The notes under the pieces were generated by a model. That model made no database searches and was not told where the DNA came from. It saw only the letters and a program-made list of their open reading frames with translations. A program made the translations under genes and the position numbers. This document shows positions 7,674-14,264 of a DNA stretch of 16,238 bases, in pieces. Position 1 is the stretch's first letter. Every line of letters begins with the position of its first letter. Where the stretch lies: positions 1-16,238 of the forward strand of contig CAZITO010000050.1 of the NCBI GenBank assembly GCA_964542225.1, in the 5' to 3' direction. The DNA is from Scybalousia_A sp964542225. Lineage in GTDB: Bacteria > Bacteroidota > Bacteroidia > Bacteroidales > P3.

Positions 7674-8097
7674 TAACAAACAAAGAAAAATTAAAATATT
7701 TTTTACGCCTACAAAGGTATAGTAAAAAGTAGTAAATAGAAACACAGACAATACAAGCAATTACAATAATGGTATCCTTTGCCTCAAACAAATAATAAGA
7801 ACACAAACACACCAAAGCCATTATAATTAACGGGTAACCAAAAGCCAAAAGCAAGGCCTTGTATACTTTACTTTGAGGAACATTCAACAAAACCCTTTCA
7901 CCTACAACAAAATCTTTGGCATTGTTTTGTATTACTTCCAAACTTTTACCTGACTTTGAGGTTTTCTCACACAAAGAAGCCGCAGCACAAGAAGCACAAC
8001 TCTCTTTTTGCTCCACTATAAGAGAAATCTTATTGTCATCTATGGCAAAAATCCTTGCCTCTGAAGTATTACAATCCTCTTTTTTTTCTCTTTTCAT
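7660..8097 (-). CDS. rseC: RseC/MucC-family membrane protein (SoxR-reducing system protein RseC-like)
   Basis: The protein is a 145-residue inner-membrane protein. The N-terminal cytoplasmic part carries the family cysteine cluster Cys34-x2-Cys37-x5-Cys43 (in ESCASCAAASLCE). A small beta-type domain follows, with VVGERVLLNVPQ (64-75). Two membrane helices follow at about 79-101 and 109-128, ending in a basic cytoplasmic tail (CRRKK). In E. coli RseC is linked to sigma-E control and to the Rsx complex that reduces SoxR. In Bacteroidota, as I recall, rseC usually starts an rnf electron-transport cluster. Here it starts 2 nt after the batDE stop codon (TAG-TT-ATG on the minus strand), implying translational coupling with the Bat operon instead. 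The cysteines probably bind metal or sense redox, which is inference. The family call is fairly secure and the physiological role is not. Confidence 0.88.
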   Translation of the reverse strand: MKREKKEDCNTSEARIFAIDDNKISLIVEQKESCASCAAASLCEKTSKSGKSLEVIQNNAKDFVVGERVLLNVPQSKVYKALLLAFGYPLIIMALVCLCSYYLFEAKDTIIVIACIVCVSIYYFLLYLCRRKKYFNFSLFVTKIR

Positions 8098-8099
8098 AA

Positions 8100-10679
8100 C
8101 TATATACGTTTATATCCTTTGTTGTTAATATAACCTTCTCTTTTATCCTCCGTCTGTATTTTCAACCACAATTTATCTGCCTCTATTATTTTGATTTTTT
8201 GTCCTTTATAAAGTGTCAATATATCTTTGGAATTGTTTTGTTTAAAGGTTTTAAGTCTTATATTTGTCTCCATTACGATAGCATTATCCTTATTGTTTTG
8301 TATTCGTTGCAAAGTTATTCCAAAGTATATGGAAAACAAAAACAATATCACCCCAAAAATACAAACATAGAAATACAACACTTTTCTTTTTGAAAATCTA
8401 TAAAAACAAAAAGAAATACATACGACAGCAAAAAATACTACAACCAACACAGCCCAAGCAAGCAAGGAAAAACACCCTGCTATATATTTTGATATTCTGA
8501 CAAGTATAAATTCAGGCATTATATAACAATCTCCCGTAAGCCTTGAACGAACAATGTTTATATTCAATTTTATATTCTCATTGTTTGGTGAAAGTTTAAG
8601 AGCCTTCTCATAATATAATATGGAGTTGGCATAATCTTTTTCCTTAAAATAATTCTCTGCTTTCAAACACAAATCATACTCACTTAATTGTGTTGATGAG
8701 TTGATATTGTTAGAAATAACCAAATTACTCGCACAAATAAAGAGGAATAAAATCAATATTTTAAGACCATTTTTACCCATACTTATTACCTCATCAAATT
8801 GTTTATTAGTTGCATTATTTTGTATAGTTTGTTTTATTTCCTCCTCCATTGCAGCAATGATTTTCAAGGTATTGTCATAAACAATATTATAAGCATCGTA
8901 TTGTTTATTTTGAGCATAACGCATATACTGACAAGAATTTAAAACATCCACCAACTTTTTTGAAGTAGCCTCCGAAACACCAACCGTGTTTAATTGCTTA
9001 GGCAAATCCTCGACGGCAAATTTTGATTTTTCTATATCAAACTTGTCTGACAAATAGGACCAAAGCGTAGCAAGTATTTCTTTTTCAAAATCGTCATATT
9101 TTTCCTCTTGCAATAATATTTTAGCTTTCTTTAATCGTTTAAGGTATATATCAACCGCTCTTTTGCCCTTATTGTTTTTAGCATTCAACATATTTTTCTT
9201 ATCAGTGGAGTAAAAATACAACAAAGCAAAAGTGATTAACAGTAAAAAGGACAATATCAAATAAATTACAGGTCTGTCAAACACATGGCCTGCCGTTTTT
9301 TTATTTGCAAAATCCTTAGTAGGAAGAATTGACATATTTTTGAATTTTGCTCTTTGCTCCAACTGTTTGGCATACTCGGTGCTTACGTTTGATTTTATTA
9401 CGTGAATATTAAAACTATCACTTTCCAAATACTTGTATTGCTTTAACTCATTGTCATAATAAGCACAAGATAATTTTGGTATAACATAATTACCTGTATC
9501 TATTGGTATAACCAAATATCTAAACGTCCTACTACCCTTTATACCATCTAAAGACTTGTTTATATTGTCCATTATTTCCGGGTCGGAAACTTGAAATTTG
9601 TCCGATAAATTTATAGGCAAAGAGGTTATTTGAGTTAAATTACCTTTTCCTTCTATGGTATAAATCAAATAAAAAGCATCCAAAGCCCTTACCTCATTTG
9701 CAGACACCACCGAAGTCAGAGAAAATTTTCCCACCCCCTTCATAAAATCATCGGGCTGAGGTTTTGGCAAACTTTCTGCATTTATTGTTATTGCGTTACT
9801 GCTTATGTTGGTTTTTGCATATTCATAATGCGAAAATGACATTGAATTTTGCAAAAAGTTATCTATAAAAGCATCTCCAGTGGAAAAATATTTGTCCATA
9901 TTTGTTGGCACTCTCAGTAGTAACTCCACATTTAATTCGGGTATGGTGAGAACTCCCGTACGATGAGGGTATAACAAAATTTCTTTCAAGGTGGCTACCT
10001 TATACATTTTGCCGTTATAAATTTCGTTGGCAAAAGGAGATTTATCCTTCAAATCCAACTCCTCAATTTCAAAACCGGGTAAAGTAAAAATATTATCTAT
10101 TTTAAAGTCCTCCGTCTGTATACCTGAGGAAGAAAGTATATATAATTTATAAGCGACAGACAACATTTCACCATTAGCAAGAGAGGTCTTGCTCGGTACT
10201 GCTCTAACAAATATGGTATTCTTATCTATTGTGGTTTTTGTATTGATTGGAGTATTTGTGGAAACAGAGGTATGAGTGTTTGAATGATTTTGGCTATAGG
10301 CAGAGTTATTTGCTCTATCTCTTACCTCTATGCTTGCACTTTGAGAATAACAAGTTTTGTTGCCGGCTTTTATTTTGGCAGGCGTAAGGGTAACCCTACC
10401 CTTTTGAATCGGTTTTAGAATCAAAACGTATGTAGCCGAATAAGATTCTCTTCCATTAATATTTGAAGAACTTTTGCTCGTATAAGGACCTGAAATTATT
10501 TCCGCACCCGATATTTGAGGCTGTTCAAAATAATATAATTGTTCTTTGCTGTCTATGGAGTACTCCACTCTGAAGCCCTCATCCAAATAAGCAACTTTGG
10601 GCACTTTTAATTTGAGTTGTTGAGCAAAAACATTACAACACAGACACAATAACAATATATATATTACTCTTTTTCGCAT
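8100..10679 (-). CDS. Fused BatD-BatE aerotolerance protein
   Basis: This 859-residue protein joins two normally separate Bat proteins. Residues 1-20 are a signal peptide (VIYILLLCLCCNVFAQ). Residues about 21-470 are the BatD periplasmic domain, including the hallmark ISGPYTSKSSSNINGRESYS. TM1 lies at about 471-490, followed by a helical cytoplasmic region (about 500-625). From Met634 the sequence looks like a complete BatE: a signal-peptide-like helix (LKILILFLFICASNLVIS), one TPR-like unit (YDLCLKAENYFKEKDYANSI and following), two membrane helices (about 739-760 and 767-790) and a C-terminal SH3-like domain (about 800-859). Topology is consistent if the BatE signal peptide now acts as an uncleaved anchor returning the chain to the periplasm. 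I chose the ATG at 10679 over the TTG at 10688, because it starts the signal peptide and sits 2 nt after the batC stop. The Bat proteins are associated with aerotolerance and envelope integrity, with uncertain biochemistry. The internal ATG at 8780 could also start a separate BatE. Confidence 0.88.
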   Translation of the reverse strand: MRKRVIYILLLCLCCNVFAQQLKLKVPKVAYLDEGFRVEYSIDSKEQLYYFEQPQISGAEIISGPYTSKSSSNINGRESYSATYVLILKPIQKGRVTLTPAKIKAGNKTCYSQSASIEVRDRANNSAYSQNHSNTHTSVSTNTPINTKTTIDKNTIFVRAVPSKTSLANGEMLSVAYKLYILSSSGIQTEDFKIDNIFTLPGFEIEELDLKDKSPFANEIYNGKMYKVATLKEILLYPHRTGVLTIPELNVELLLRVPTNMDKYFSTGDAFIDNFLQNSMSFSHYEYAKTNISSNAITINAESLPKPQPDDFMKGVGKFSLTSVVSANEVRALDAFYLIYTIEGKGNLTQITSLPINLSDKFQVSDPEIMDNINKSLDGIKGSRTFRYLVIPIDTGNYVIPKLSCAYYDNELKQYKYLESDSFNIHVIKSNVSTEYAKQLEQRAKFKNMSILPTKDFANKKTAGHVFDRPVIYLILSFLLLITFALLYFYSTDKKNMLNAKNNKGKRAVDIYLKRLKKAKILLQEEKYDDFEKEILATLWSYLSDKFDIEKSKFAVEDLPKQLNTVGVSEATSKKLVDVLNSCQYMRYAQNKQYDAYNIVYDNTLKIIAAMEEEIKQTIQNNATNKQFDEVISMGKNGLKILILFLFICASNLVISNNINSSTQLSEYDLCLKAENYFKEKDYANSILYYEKALKLSPNNENIKLNINIVRSRLTGDCYIMPEFILVRISKYIAGCFSLLAWAVLVVVFFAVVCISFCFYRFSKRKVLYFYVCIFGVILFLFSIYFGITLQRIQNNKDNAIVMETNIRLKTFKQNNSKDILTLYKGQKIKIIEADKLWLKIQTEDKREGYINNKGYKRI

Positions 10680-10681
10680 TC

Positions 10682-11302
10682 CTACCAATCTTTTTCATCA
10701 CTTGTTCTTTGAGAATTATCTCTATTCAGTTTTGCTTTTTCCAAGGCTTGTTTTTCTTTGATTTTCATGGATTCCAATACTTGTTGCAACTGCTGTTCTG
10801 TTTGTTCTCTATTGTTTTGGTTGTCATTTTTGAGTAACCACAAACAAAGTGCAAGATTATATTTTGCATTGCTATCCTCGGAATTAAGAATTAATACTTG
10901 CCTATAATCTCTTGCAGCCTGTTGAAGATAGTCTATGGAATTGCTGTCTTGTGTATTAATTTGCGAAAGATTAAACAATGCATTACCTCTGTTATACAAA
11001 GTATTGGCGTATGATAAAGTATCTTTTTTTGTCTTACCTATCGGAATACTTAAGGCTTTACTATACATTTGCTCTGCCGCTTTATAATTGCTATCTGCCA
11101 TCATATAAGTATTACCCAAGTTGTGCAAAGCCGATACAAAATTACTATCCTTTGACAAGGCTTTGCCATATTGCTCTTCTGAATCGTTATAGGCTTGTTT
11201 GTTATAGGCACTATTGCCCTGACGGGTGTATTCTCTTTTCTTGTCGCAAGCAACAAAACACAGAGCAAGCAAAACCAAATATATATATGTATAAACCCTC
11301 AT
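10682..11302 (-). CDS. batC: TPR lipoprotein, BatC-like
   Basis: This 206-residue protein has a lipoprotein signal peptide with a lipobox ending LCFVAC at Cys19, so it should be membrane-anchored facing the periplasm. TPR units follow: GNSAYNKQAYNDSEEQYGKA (29-48), ALHNLGNTYMMADSNYKAAE (58-77), YNRGNALF near 103-110, and DYRQVLILNSEDSNAKYNLA (132-151). The tail (160-206) is rich in Gln, Glu and Lys and ends in DEKDW. Size, TPR content and position directly upstream of batD fit BatC of the Bacteroidota aerotolerance operon. The stop codon is 2 nt before the batDE start (TAG-GA-ATG), implying coupling. It is the first gene of the operon, because serS upstream is divergent. The usual partner genes batA and batB are not next to it. 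Confidence 0.82.
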   Translation of the reverse strand: MRVYTYIYLVLLALCFVACDKKREYTRQGNSAYNKQAYNDSEEQYGKALSKDSNFVSALHNLGNTYMMADSNYKAAEQMYSKALSIPIGKTKKDTLSYANTLYNRGNALFNLSQINTQDSNSIDYLQQAARDYRQVLILNSEDSNAKYNLALCLWLLKNDNQNNREQTEQQLQQVLESMKIKEKQALEKAKLNRDNSQRTSDEKDW

Positions 11303-11316
11303 AATTTCAATTTTAC

Positions 11317-11347
11317 TTATAACGCAAAGTATTTGTTTTTATTTTAT
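11317..11347 (-). promoter_or_regulatory. Weak candidate promoter for the bat-rseC operon
   Basis: On the minus strand a TACTTTG box (one base short of TAnnTTTG) lies about 20 nt before the batC ATG, with a TTG 17 nt upstream of it. Both box and spacing deviate from the Bacteroidota consensus. It overlaps one copy of the intergenic repeat motif described separately. Coordinates are approximate. Confidence 0.25.
11324..11336 (+). repeat. Intergenic motif copy 1 (GCAAAGTATTTGT)
   Basis: First of three related 13-mers in the gap between batC and serS. It overlaps the candidate batC -7 box on the opposite strand. Confidence 0.5.
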
Positions 11348-11382
11348 ACAAGAATATTACCTCTCCTACCCAATATCAAAAA

Positions 11383-11395
11383 ACAAATACCTTTC
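11383..11395 (-). repeat. Intergenic motif copy 2, inverted (GAAAGGTATTTGT)
   Basis: Read on the minus strand this differs from copy 1 at two positions. It makes a 7-bp inverted repeat (ACAAATA/TATTTGT) with copy 3 and lies just around the expected serS -33 position. Confidence 0.45.
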
Positions 11396-11423
11396 CACAA
11401 AATGCAAAATATTTGTACCTTTG
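11392..11423 (+). promoter_or_regulatory. Candidate serS promoter
   Basis: TTTC (11392-11395) is followed by a 20-nt spacer and TACCTTTG (11416-11423), which matches the Bacteroidota -7 box TAnnTTTG. The -33 element has one mismatch. It leaves a leader of roughly 25 nt before the serS ATG at 11456. Confidence 0.55.
11404..11416 (+). repeat. Intergenic motif copy 3 (GCAAAATATTTGT)
   Basis: It differs from copy 1 by one base and from copy 2 by two. Its end runs into the serS -7 box, so a protein bound here could affect serS transcription. Confidence 0.5.
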
Positions 11424-11455
11424 CAAAGATTTTTTATCAATAAACTTCACAGAGT

Positions 11456-12730
11456 ATGTTACAATTAAACATTATAAGAGAGAATAAAGATTTTGTAATA
11501 GAAAGATTACAAATCAAGAATTTTAAAAATGCGAAAGAAATCATAGAGCAAATAATAGATTTGGATAATGCTCGCAGAGATTTGCAAAAAAACTCAGACG
11601 AAAACAAGCAACAACAAAATCTTATTGCCAAAGAAATAGGCTTGCTTTTCAAAGAAGGTAAAAAGCAAGAGGCAGAAACAAAAAAACAAGAAACCTCTAC
11701 TCTTAAAACCAAAGAAAAAGAATATACCGAAAAACTTTCTGAAATTGATAGCAAGATAAAAAATTTGCTTTTAAGCGTTCCCAACCTTCCACACAAGAGT
11801 GTAAAACCGGGCAAAGGAGAAGAGGATAATGAAATAGTTGAATTGTGTGGAGAAATTCCCGCATTATCTTCTGAAGCCCTGCCTCACTGGGATTTGTGTG
11901 CCAAATACGATATAATAGATTTCAACTTAGGCAACAAAATAACCGGTGCAGGTTTTCCCGTATACAAAGGCAAGGGTGCAAAACTACAAAGGGCTTTGAT
12001 AAATTTCTTTTTAGCCGAAGCAGACAAAAGCGGTTATATGGAAGTACAACCTCCTTTGATGGTAAATGAACAATCCGCCTTAGCCACGGGACAATTGCCA
12101 GACAAAGAGGCTCAAATGTATGTTATCACTTTGGATAATTTTTATATGATACCTACTGCCGAGGTGCCGGTAACCAATATATTCAGAGATTGTATTGTGG
12201 ACAAAAAAGACTTTCCAATAAAAAGAACTGCTTATTCGCAATGTTTTAGAAGAGAAGCCGGCTCCTATGGTAAAGACGTTAGAGGACTCAATCGCTTGCA
12301 TCAGTTTGACAAAGTTGAGATTGTTGCAATAGATTCTCCCGAGCATTCTTATACGCAATTACAAGAAATGATGAATCATGTCGGTGGCTTGCTAAAAAAA
12401 TTGGAACTGCCATACAGAGTTTTAAGATTGTGCGGAGGAGATATTAGTTTTACCTCTGCTTTAACTTATGATTTTGAGGTGTTTTCCGCAGCACAAAAAC
12501 GTTGGTTGGAAGTTTCAAGCGTAAGCAATTTTGAAACCTATCAAGCCAATAGGTTAAAGGTACGCTACAAAGACGATGCAGGCAAGATGCAACTCTGCCA
12601 CACTCTTAATGGCTCGGCTTTGGCGTTGCCGAGAATTGTTGCGGCTCTTTTGGAAAACAATCAAACCAAAGACGGAATACTTATACCAAAAGCCTTACAG
12701 GAATACACAGGTTTTGAAATAATAAACTAA
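11456..12730 (+). CDS. serS: Serine--tRNA ligase (SerRS)
   Basis: SerRS charges tRNA-Ser, and tRNA-Sec where present, with serine. It is a class II synthetase acting as a cytoplasmic homodimer. The 424-residue length is typical. Residues about 25-105 form the long antiparallel coiled-coil arm that grips the tRNA variable arm, rich in Lys, Glu and Gln. The catalytic core starts near 160 with TGAGFPVYKGKGAKL (163-177, motif 1 region). The serine-binding TAEVPVTN follows at 234-241, then motif 2, FRREAGSYGKDVRGLNRLHQ (264-283). SAAQKRWLEVSSVSNFETYQ is at 344-363 and motif 3, NGSALALPRIVAALLENNQ, at 385-403. The ATG at 11456 gives the normal MLQLNIIREN start with the Leu/Ile/Arg pattern of the family. 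It is transcribed alone, divergent from the bat operon, and ends at a clear terminator. Confidence 0.98.
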   Translation: MLQLNIIRENKDFVIERLQIKNFKNAKEIIEQIIDLDNARRDLQKNSDENKQQQNLIAKEIGLLFKEGKKQEAETKKQETSTLKTKEKEYTEKLSEIDSKIKNLLLSVPNLPHKSVKPGKGEEDNEIVELCGEIPALSSEALPHWDLCAKYDIIDFNLGNKITGAGFPVYKGKGAKLQRALINFFLAEADKSGYMEVQPPLMVNEQSALATGQLPDKEAQMYVITLDNFYMIPTAEVPVTNIFRDCIVDKKDFPIKRTAYSQCFRREAGSYGKDVRGLNRLHQFDKVEIVAIDSPEHSYTQLQEMMNHVGGLLKKLELPYRVLRLCGGDISFTSALTYDFEVFSAAQKRWLEVSSVSNFETYQANRLKVRYKDDAGKMQLCHTLNGSALALPRIVAALLENNQTKDGILIPKALQEYTGFEIIN

Positions 12731-12751
12731 ATTTATCATATCCCAAACAAA

Positions 12752-12780
12752 AAAGAAACCTCCTTGTAAGAGGTTTCTTT
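12752..12780. terminator. Intrinsic terminator shared by serS and the convergent sigma operon
   Basis: AAAGAAACCTC (12752-12762) pairs with GAGGTTTCTTT (12770-12780), an 11-bp perfect stem with a 7-nt loop. It is flanked by T on the plus strand (12781-12784) and by an A-run on the left that becomes a U-run for minus-strand transcripts. It therefore works in both directions. Confidence 0.9.
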
Positions 12781-12785
12781 TTTTG

Positions 12786-13583
12786 TTATTTGATTACTTC
12801 CAAAGTACCACTGAATTGTTGTGTTCTATTATTGACTCTTATAGTAAGAAGATAAAAATATGTGCCTGCCACACAATTATCTCCACAAAAATCATTCTTA
12901 TAATTATGCTGTCCAAAAACTCTTTTTCCTTTTCTATCTCTTATGATTAAAAAATTATCCGGAAAGTCTTCTATGTTTTTTATTTCAAAACAATCATTGA
13001 TTTCGTCTCCGTTTGGCGTAATGTAATTTGGTATAAGTATATTTATTTGGGTTTTTTGTTCCGTACTGTCAATAACAACCTTTTCTTCCTTGTTTTCTCT
13101 TATTTGTGGTGATGGTGCAGGTATTATTTCCGAATTTATATTGTTGTTAATATTTTGTGGAGGCGTGGGAGTATAATTATTTTCTTTTGATATATAAACA
13201 ACATTGTCCTCTATATCAAAAACCAACTCATTATTATTTTTTTGCAGGTTTGTATTTTGTATTTCTTGAAAATAATTGTTTGTCGTTGATTCTGTAGTTT
13301 GTATGGTGGTAGAGGAAAGAGTATTTTCTATTATTTGTTTTGTTTTTTCTGTTTTGGCAATTTCTTCATTATTTGAGTTATTATTTAGAATTACAACACT
13401 TATTGCAACAATTACAGCCGTAGCAACACAGCCTCCTATTACTTTGCTTGTAAAAGATAACCCTTTAAAAAAAGATTGTCCCGCTCCATTAGAAAAGTTA
13501 TTGTCTATCTTCTTCCACAAATTCTTTCCTAATGAAGAGGAGCCGTTTTGCAATTTGGTTTTAAAAAGTTCGTCTATATTCAT
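12786..13583 (-). CDS. Anti-sigma-like single-pass membrane protein with CHU_C/gliding-motility-type C-terminal domain
   Basis: The protein has 265 residues. The N-terminus (1-45) is soluble and contains MNIDELFKTKLQNG and LWKKIDNNF. These resemble the short cytoplasmic part of Bacteroidota membrane proteins encoded just after ECF sigma factors. There is no signal peptide. One membrane helix spans about 47-67 (KVIGGCVATAVIVAISVVIL). A low-complexity Asn/Thr/Glu/Pro linker runs to about 180. Residues 182-265 match the gliding-motility-associated (CHU_C, T9SS type B) domain: PNYITPNGDEINDCFEI, then FLIIRDRKGKRVF, then AGTYFYLLTI and FSGTLEVIK. Cysteines sit at 198, 233 and 237 in this domain. 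The expected topology is N-in, C-out, with the domain in the periplasm. The gene starts 2 nt after the sigma factor stop (TAA-AG-ATG), so the pair is probably coupled. An anti-sigma role is inferred from context only, as no zinc-binding ASD motif is visible. Confidence 0.8.
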   Translation of the reverse strand: MNIDELFKTKLQNGSSSLGKNLWKKIDNNFSNGAGQSFFKGLSFTSKVIGGCVATAVIVAISVVILNNNSNNEEIAKTEKTKQIIENTLSSTTIQTTESTTNNYFQEIQNTNLQKNNNELVFDIEDNVVYISKENNYTPTPPQNINNNINSEIIPAPSPQIRENKEEKVVIDSTEQKTQINILIPNYITPNGDEINDCFEIKNIEDFPDNFLIIRDRKGKRVFGQHNYKNDFCGDNCVAGTYFYLLTIRVNNRTQQFSGTLEVIK

Positions 13584-13585
13584 CT

Positions 13586-14158
13586 TTATTTATTTTGTCT
13601 TATATTTTGCAGTTTGTTCAATTCCTGCTTTAATATTTGTCTTGCTCTAAAGGCATAAACTTTTACCACTCCTTCACTTGTTTCCAATCGTTGTGCAACT
13701 TCTTTTTGACTAAATTCATCTATTACCAACATATTAAAAACCGTTTTTATATTTTCGGGCAGTTTGTTCAAACAATGTAATATATCCTCTTGTGAAAACA
13801 CATTTTGAGAATAATCTTTTTCTCGCTCACTTGTTGTTTTTACAAAATCTTCCTGCATTTGTTTGTCAAGCAACAGTAGTCGTTTATTCTTTTTTAAAGT
13901 GTTTATACAATGATTTATCATTATTCTTCTCACCCATAGATTAAAATTTTTCTCATCTATATAGTTGTAATCAGACAGAGAAGCAAACACTTTCATAAAC
14001 CCCTCAATAAATACATCCTCACTATCCTCCAAAGAGGAAAAATATCTTTTGCAGATAAACATCATTTTTGGAGCATACAATTCAAAAAGAGTCTTTTGAG
14101 CCTTTTTATCTCCTTTTTTGCAAAGAGTTATTATTTTTTCTACATCAGTTCTGCCCAT
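13586..14158 (-). CDS. RNA polymerase ECF-type sigma-70 factor
   Basis: This is a 190-residue sigma factor with the two-domain ECF layout. The sigma-2 region covers about 22-92. It includes the region 2.2-like EDVFIEGFMKVFASLSDY (47-64) and the region 2.4-like NLWVRRIMINHCINTLKK (73-90). A linker of about 35 residues follows, then sigma-4 (about 126-182) with LNKLPENIKTVFNM and the helix-turn-helix FSQKEVAQRLETSEGVVKVY (149-168). The start ATG at 14158 gives MGRTDVEKIITLCKKGDKKA, a normal family beginning. It is the first gene of a two-gene operon with the CHU_C-domain membrane protein. I see no TAnnTTTG box upstream, which would fit autoregulation or another sigma, but this is weak negative evidence. 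Target genes cannot be told from the sequence. In Porphyromonas gingivalis an ECF factor (SigP) regulates T9SS genes, which makes such a link worth testing. Confidence 0.93.
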   Translation of the reverse strand: MGRTDVEKIITLCKKGDKKAQKTLFELYAPKMMFICKRYFSSLEDSEDVFIEGFMKVFASLSDYNYIDEKNFNLWVRRIMINHCINTLKKNKRLLLLDKQMQEDFVKTTSEREKDYSQNVFSQEDILHCLNKLPENIKTVFNMLVIDEFSQKEVAQRLETSEGVVKVYAFRARQILKQELNKLQNIRQNK

Positions 14159-14207
14159 TACTCATTTGTAAACAAAAAAAGATTCGTTTAGGTTAACTTT
14201 TTCTATT

Positions 14208-14246
14208 AAAAAAGAGGAGTGTAACATTTGTTTTTATTCTCCTCTT
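14208..14246 (-). terminator. Terminator of the acyl-CoA ligase gene
   Basis: AAGAGGAG (14212-14219) and CTCCTCTT (14239-14246) form an 8-bp stem with a 19-nt loop. On the minus strand the stem is followed by a T-run (plus-strand A 14208-14213), as expected for the gene ending at 14265. The large loop makes it somewhat weaker than the other terminators here. Confidence 0.7.
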
Positions 14247-14264
14247 AATATGTAAATCAGTTTT

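Noticed and set aside
7329..7676. Plus-strand frame running across the T9SS gene start and its upstream gap
   Set aside because: It overlaps the antisense of the signal peptide and a good promoter. Its hydrophobic residues come from the AT-rich leader.
8560..8800. Frameshift or lost stop joining batD and batE by assembly error
   Set aside because: The frame is continuous with sensible codons on both sides of Met634 and no homopolymer sits at the junction, so a real fusion is more likely. Reads would be needed to be sure.
10679..10688. TTG start for batDE, adding three residues
   Set aside because: The ATG at 10679 begins the signal peptide directly and lies 2 nt after the batC stop, the same spacing as the other two coupled junctions in the window.
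11437..11814. Minus-strand open frame of 125 codons opposite serS, rich in Phe, Leu and Ser
   Set aside because: It is the complement of the Lys/Glu-rich coiled-coil arm of SerRS, which explains both openness and composition.
14159..14207. Possible sigma factor promoter around the long T-run upstream of 14158
   Set aside because: No TAnnTTTG box and no -33 at proper spacing. The T-run is adequately explained by AT-richness.
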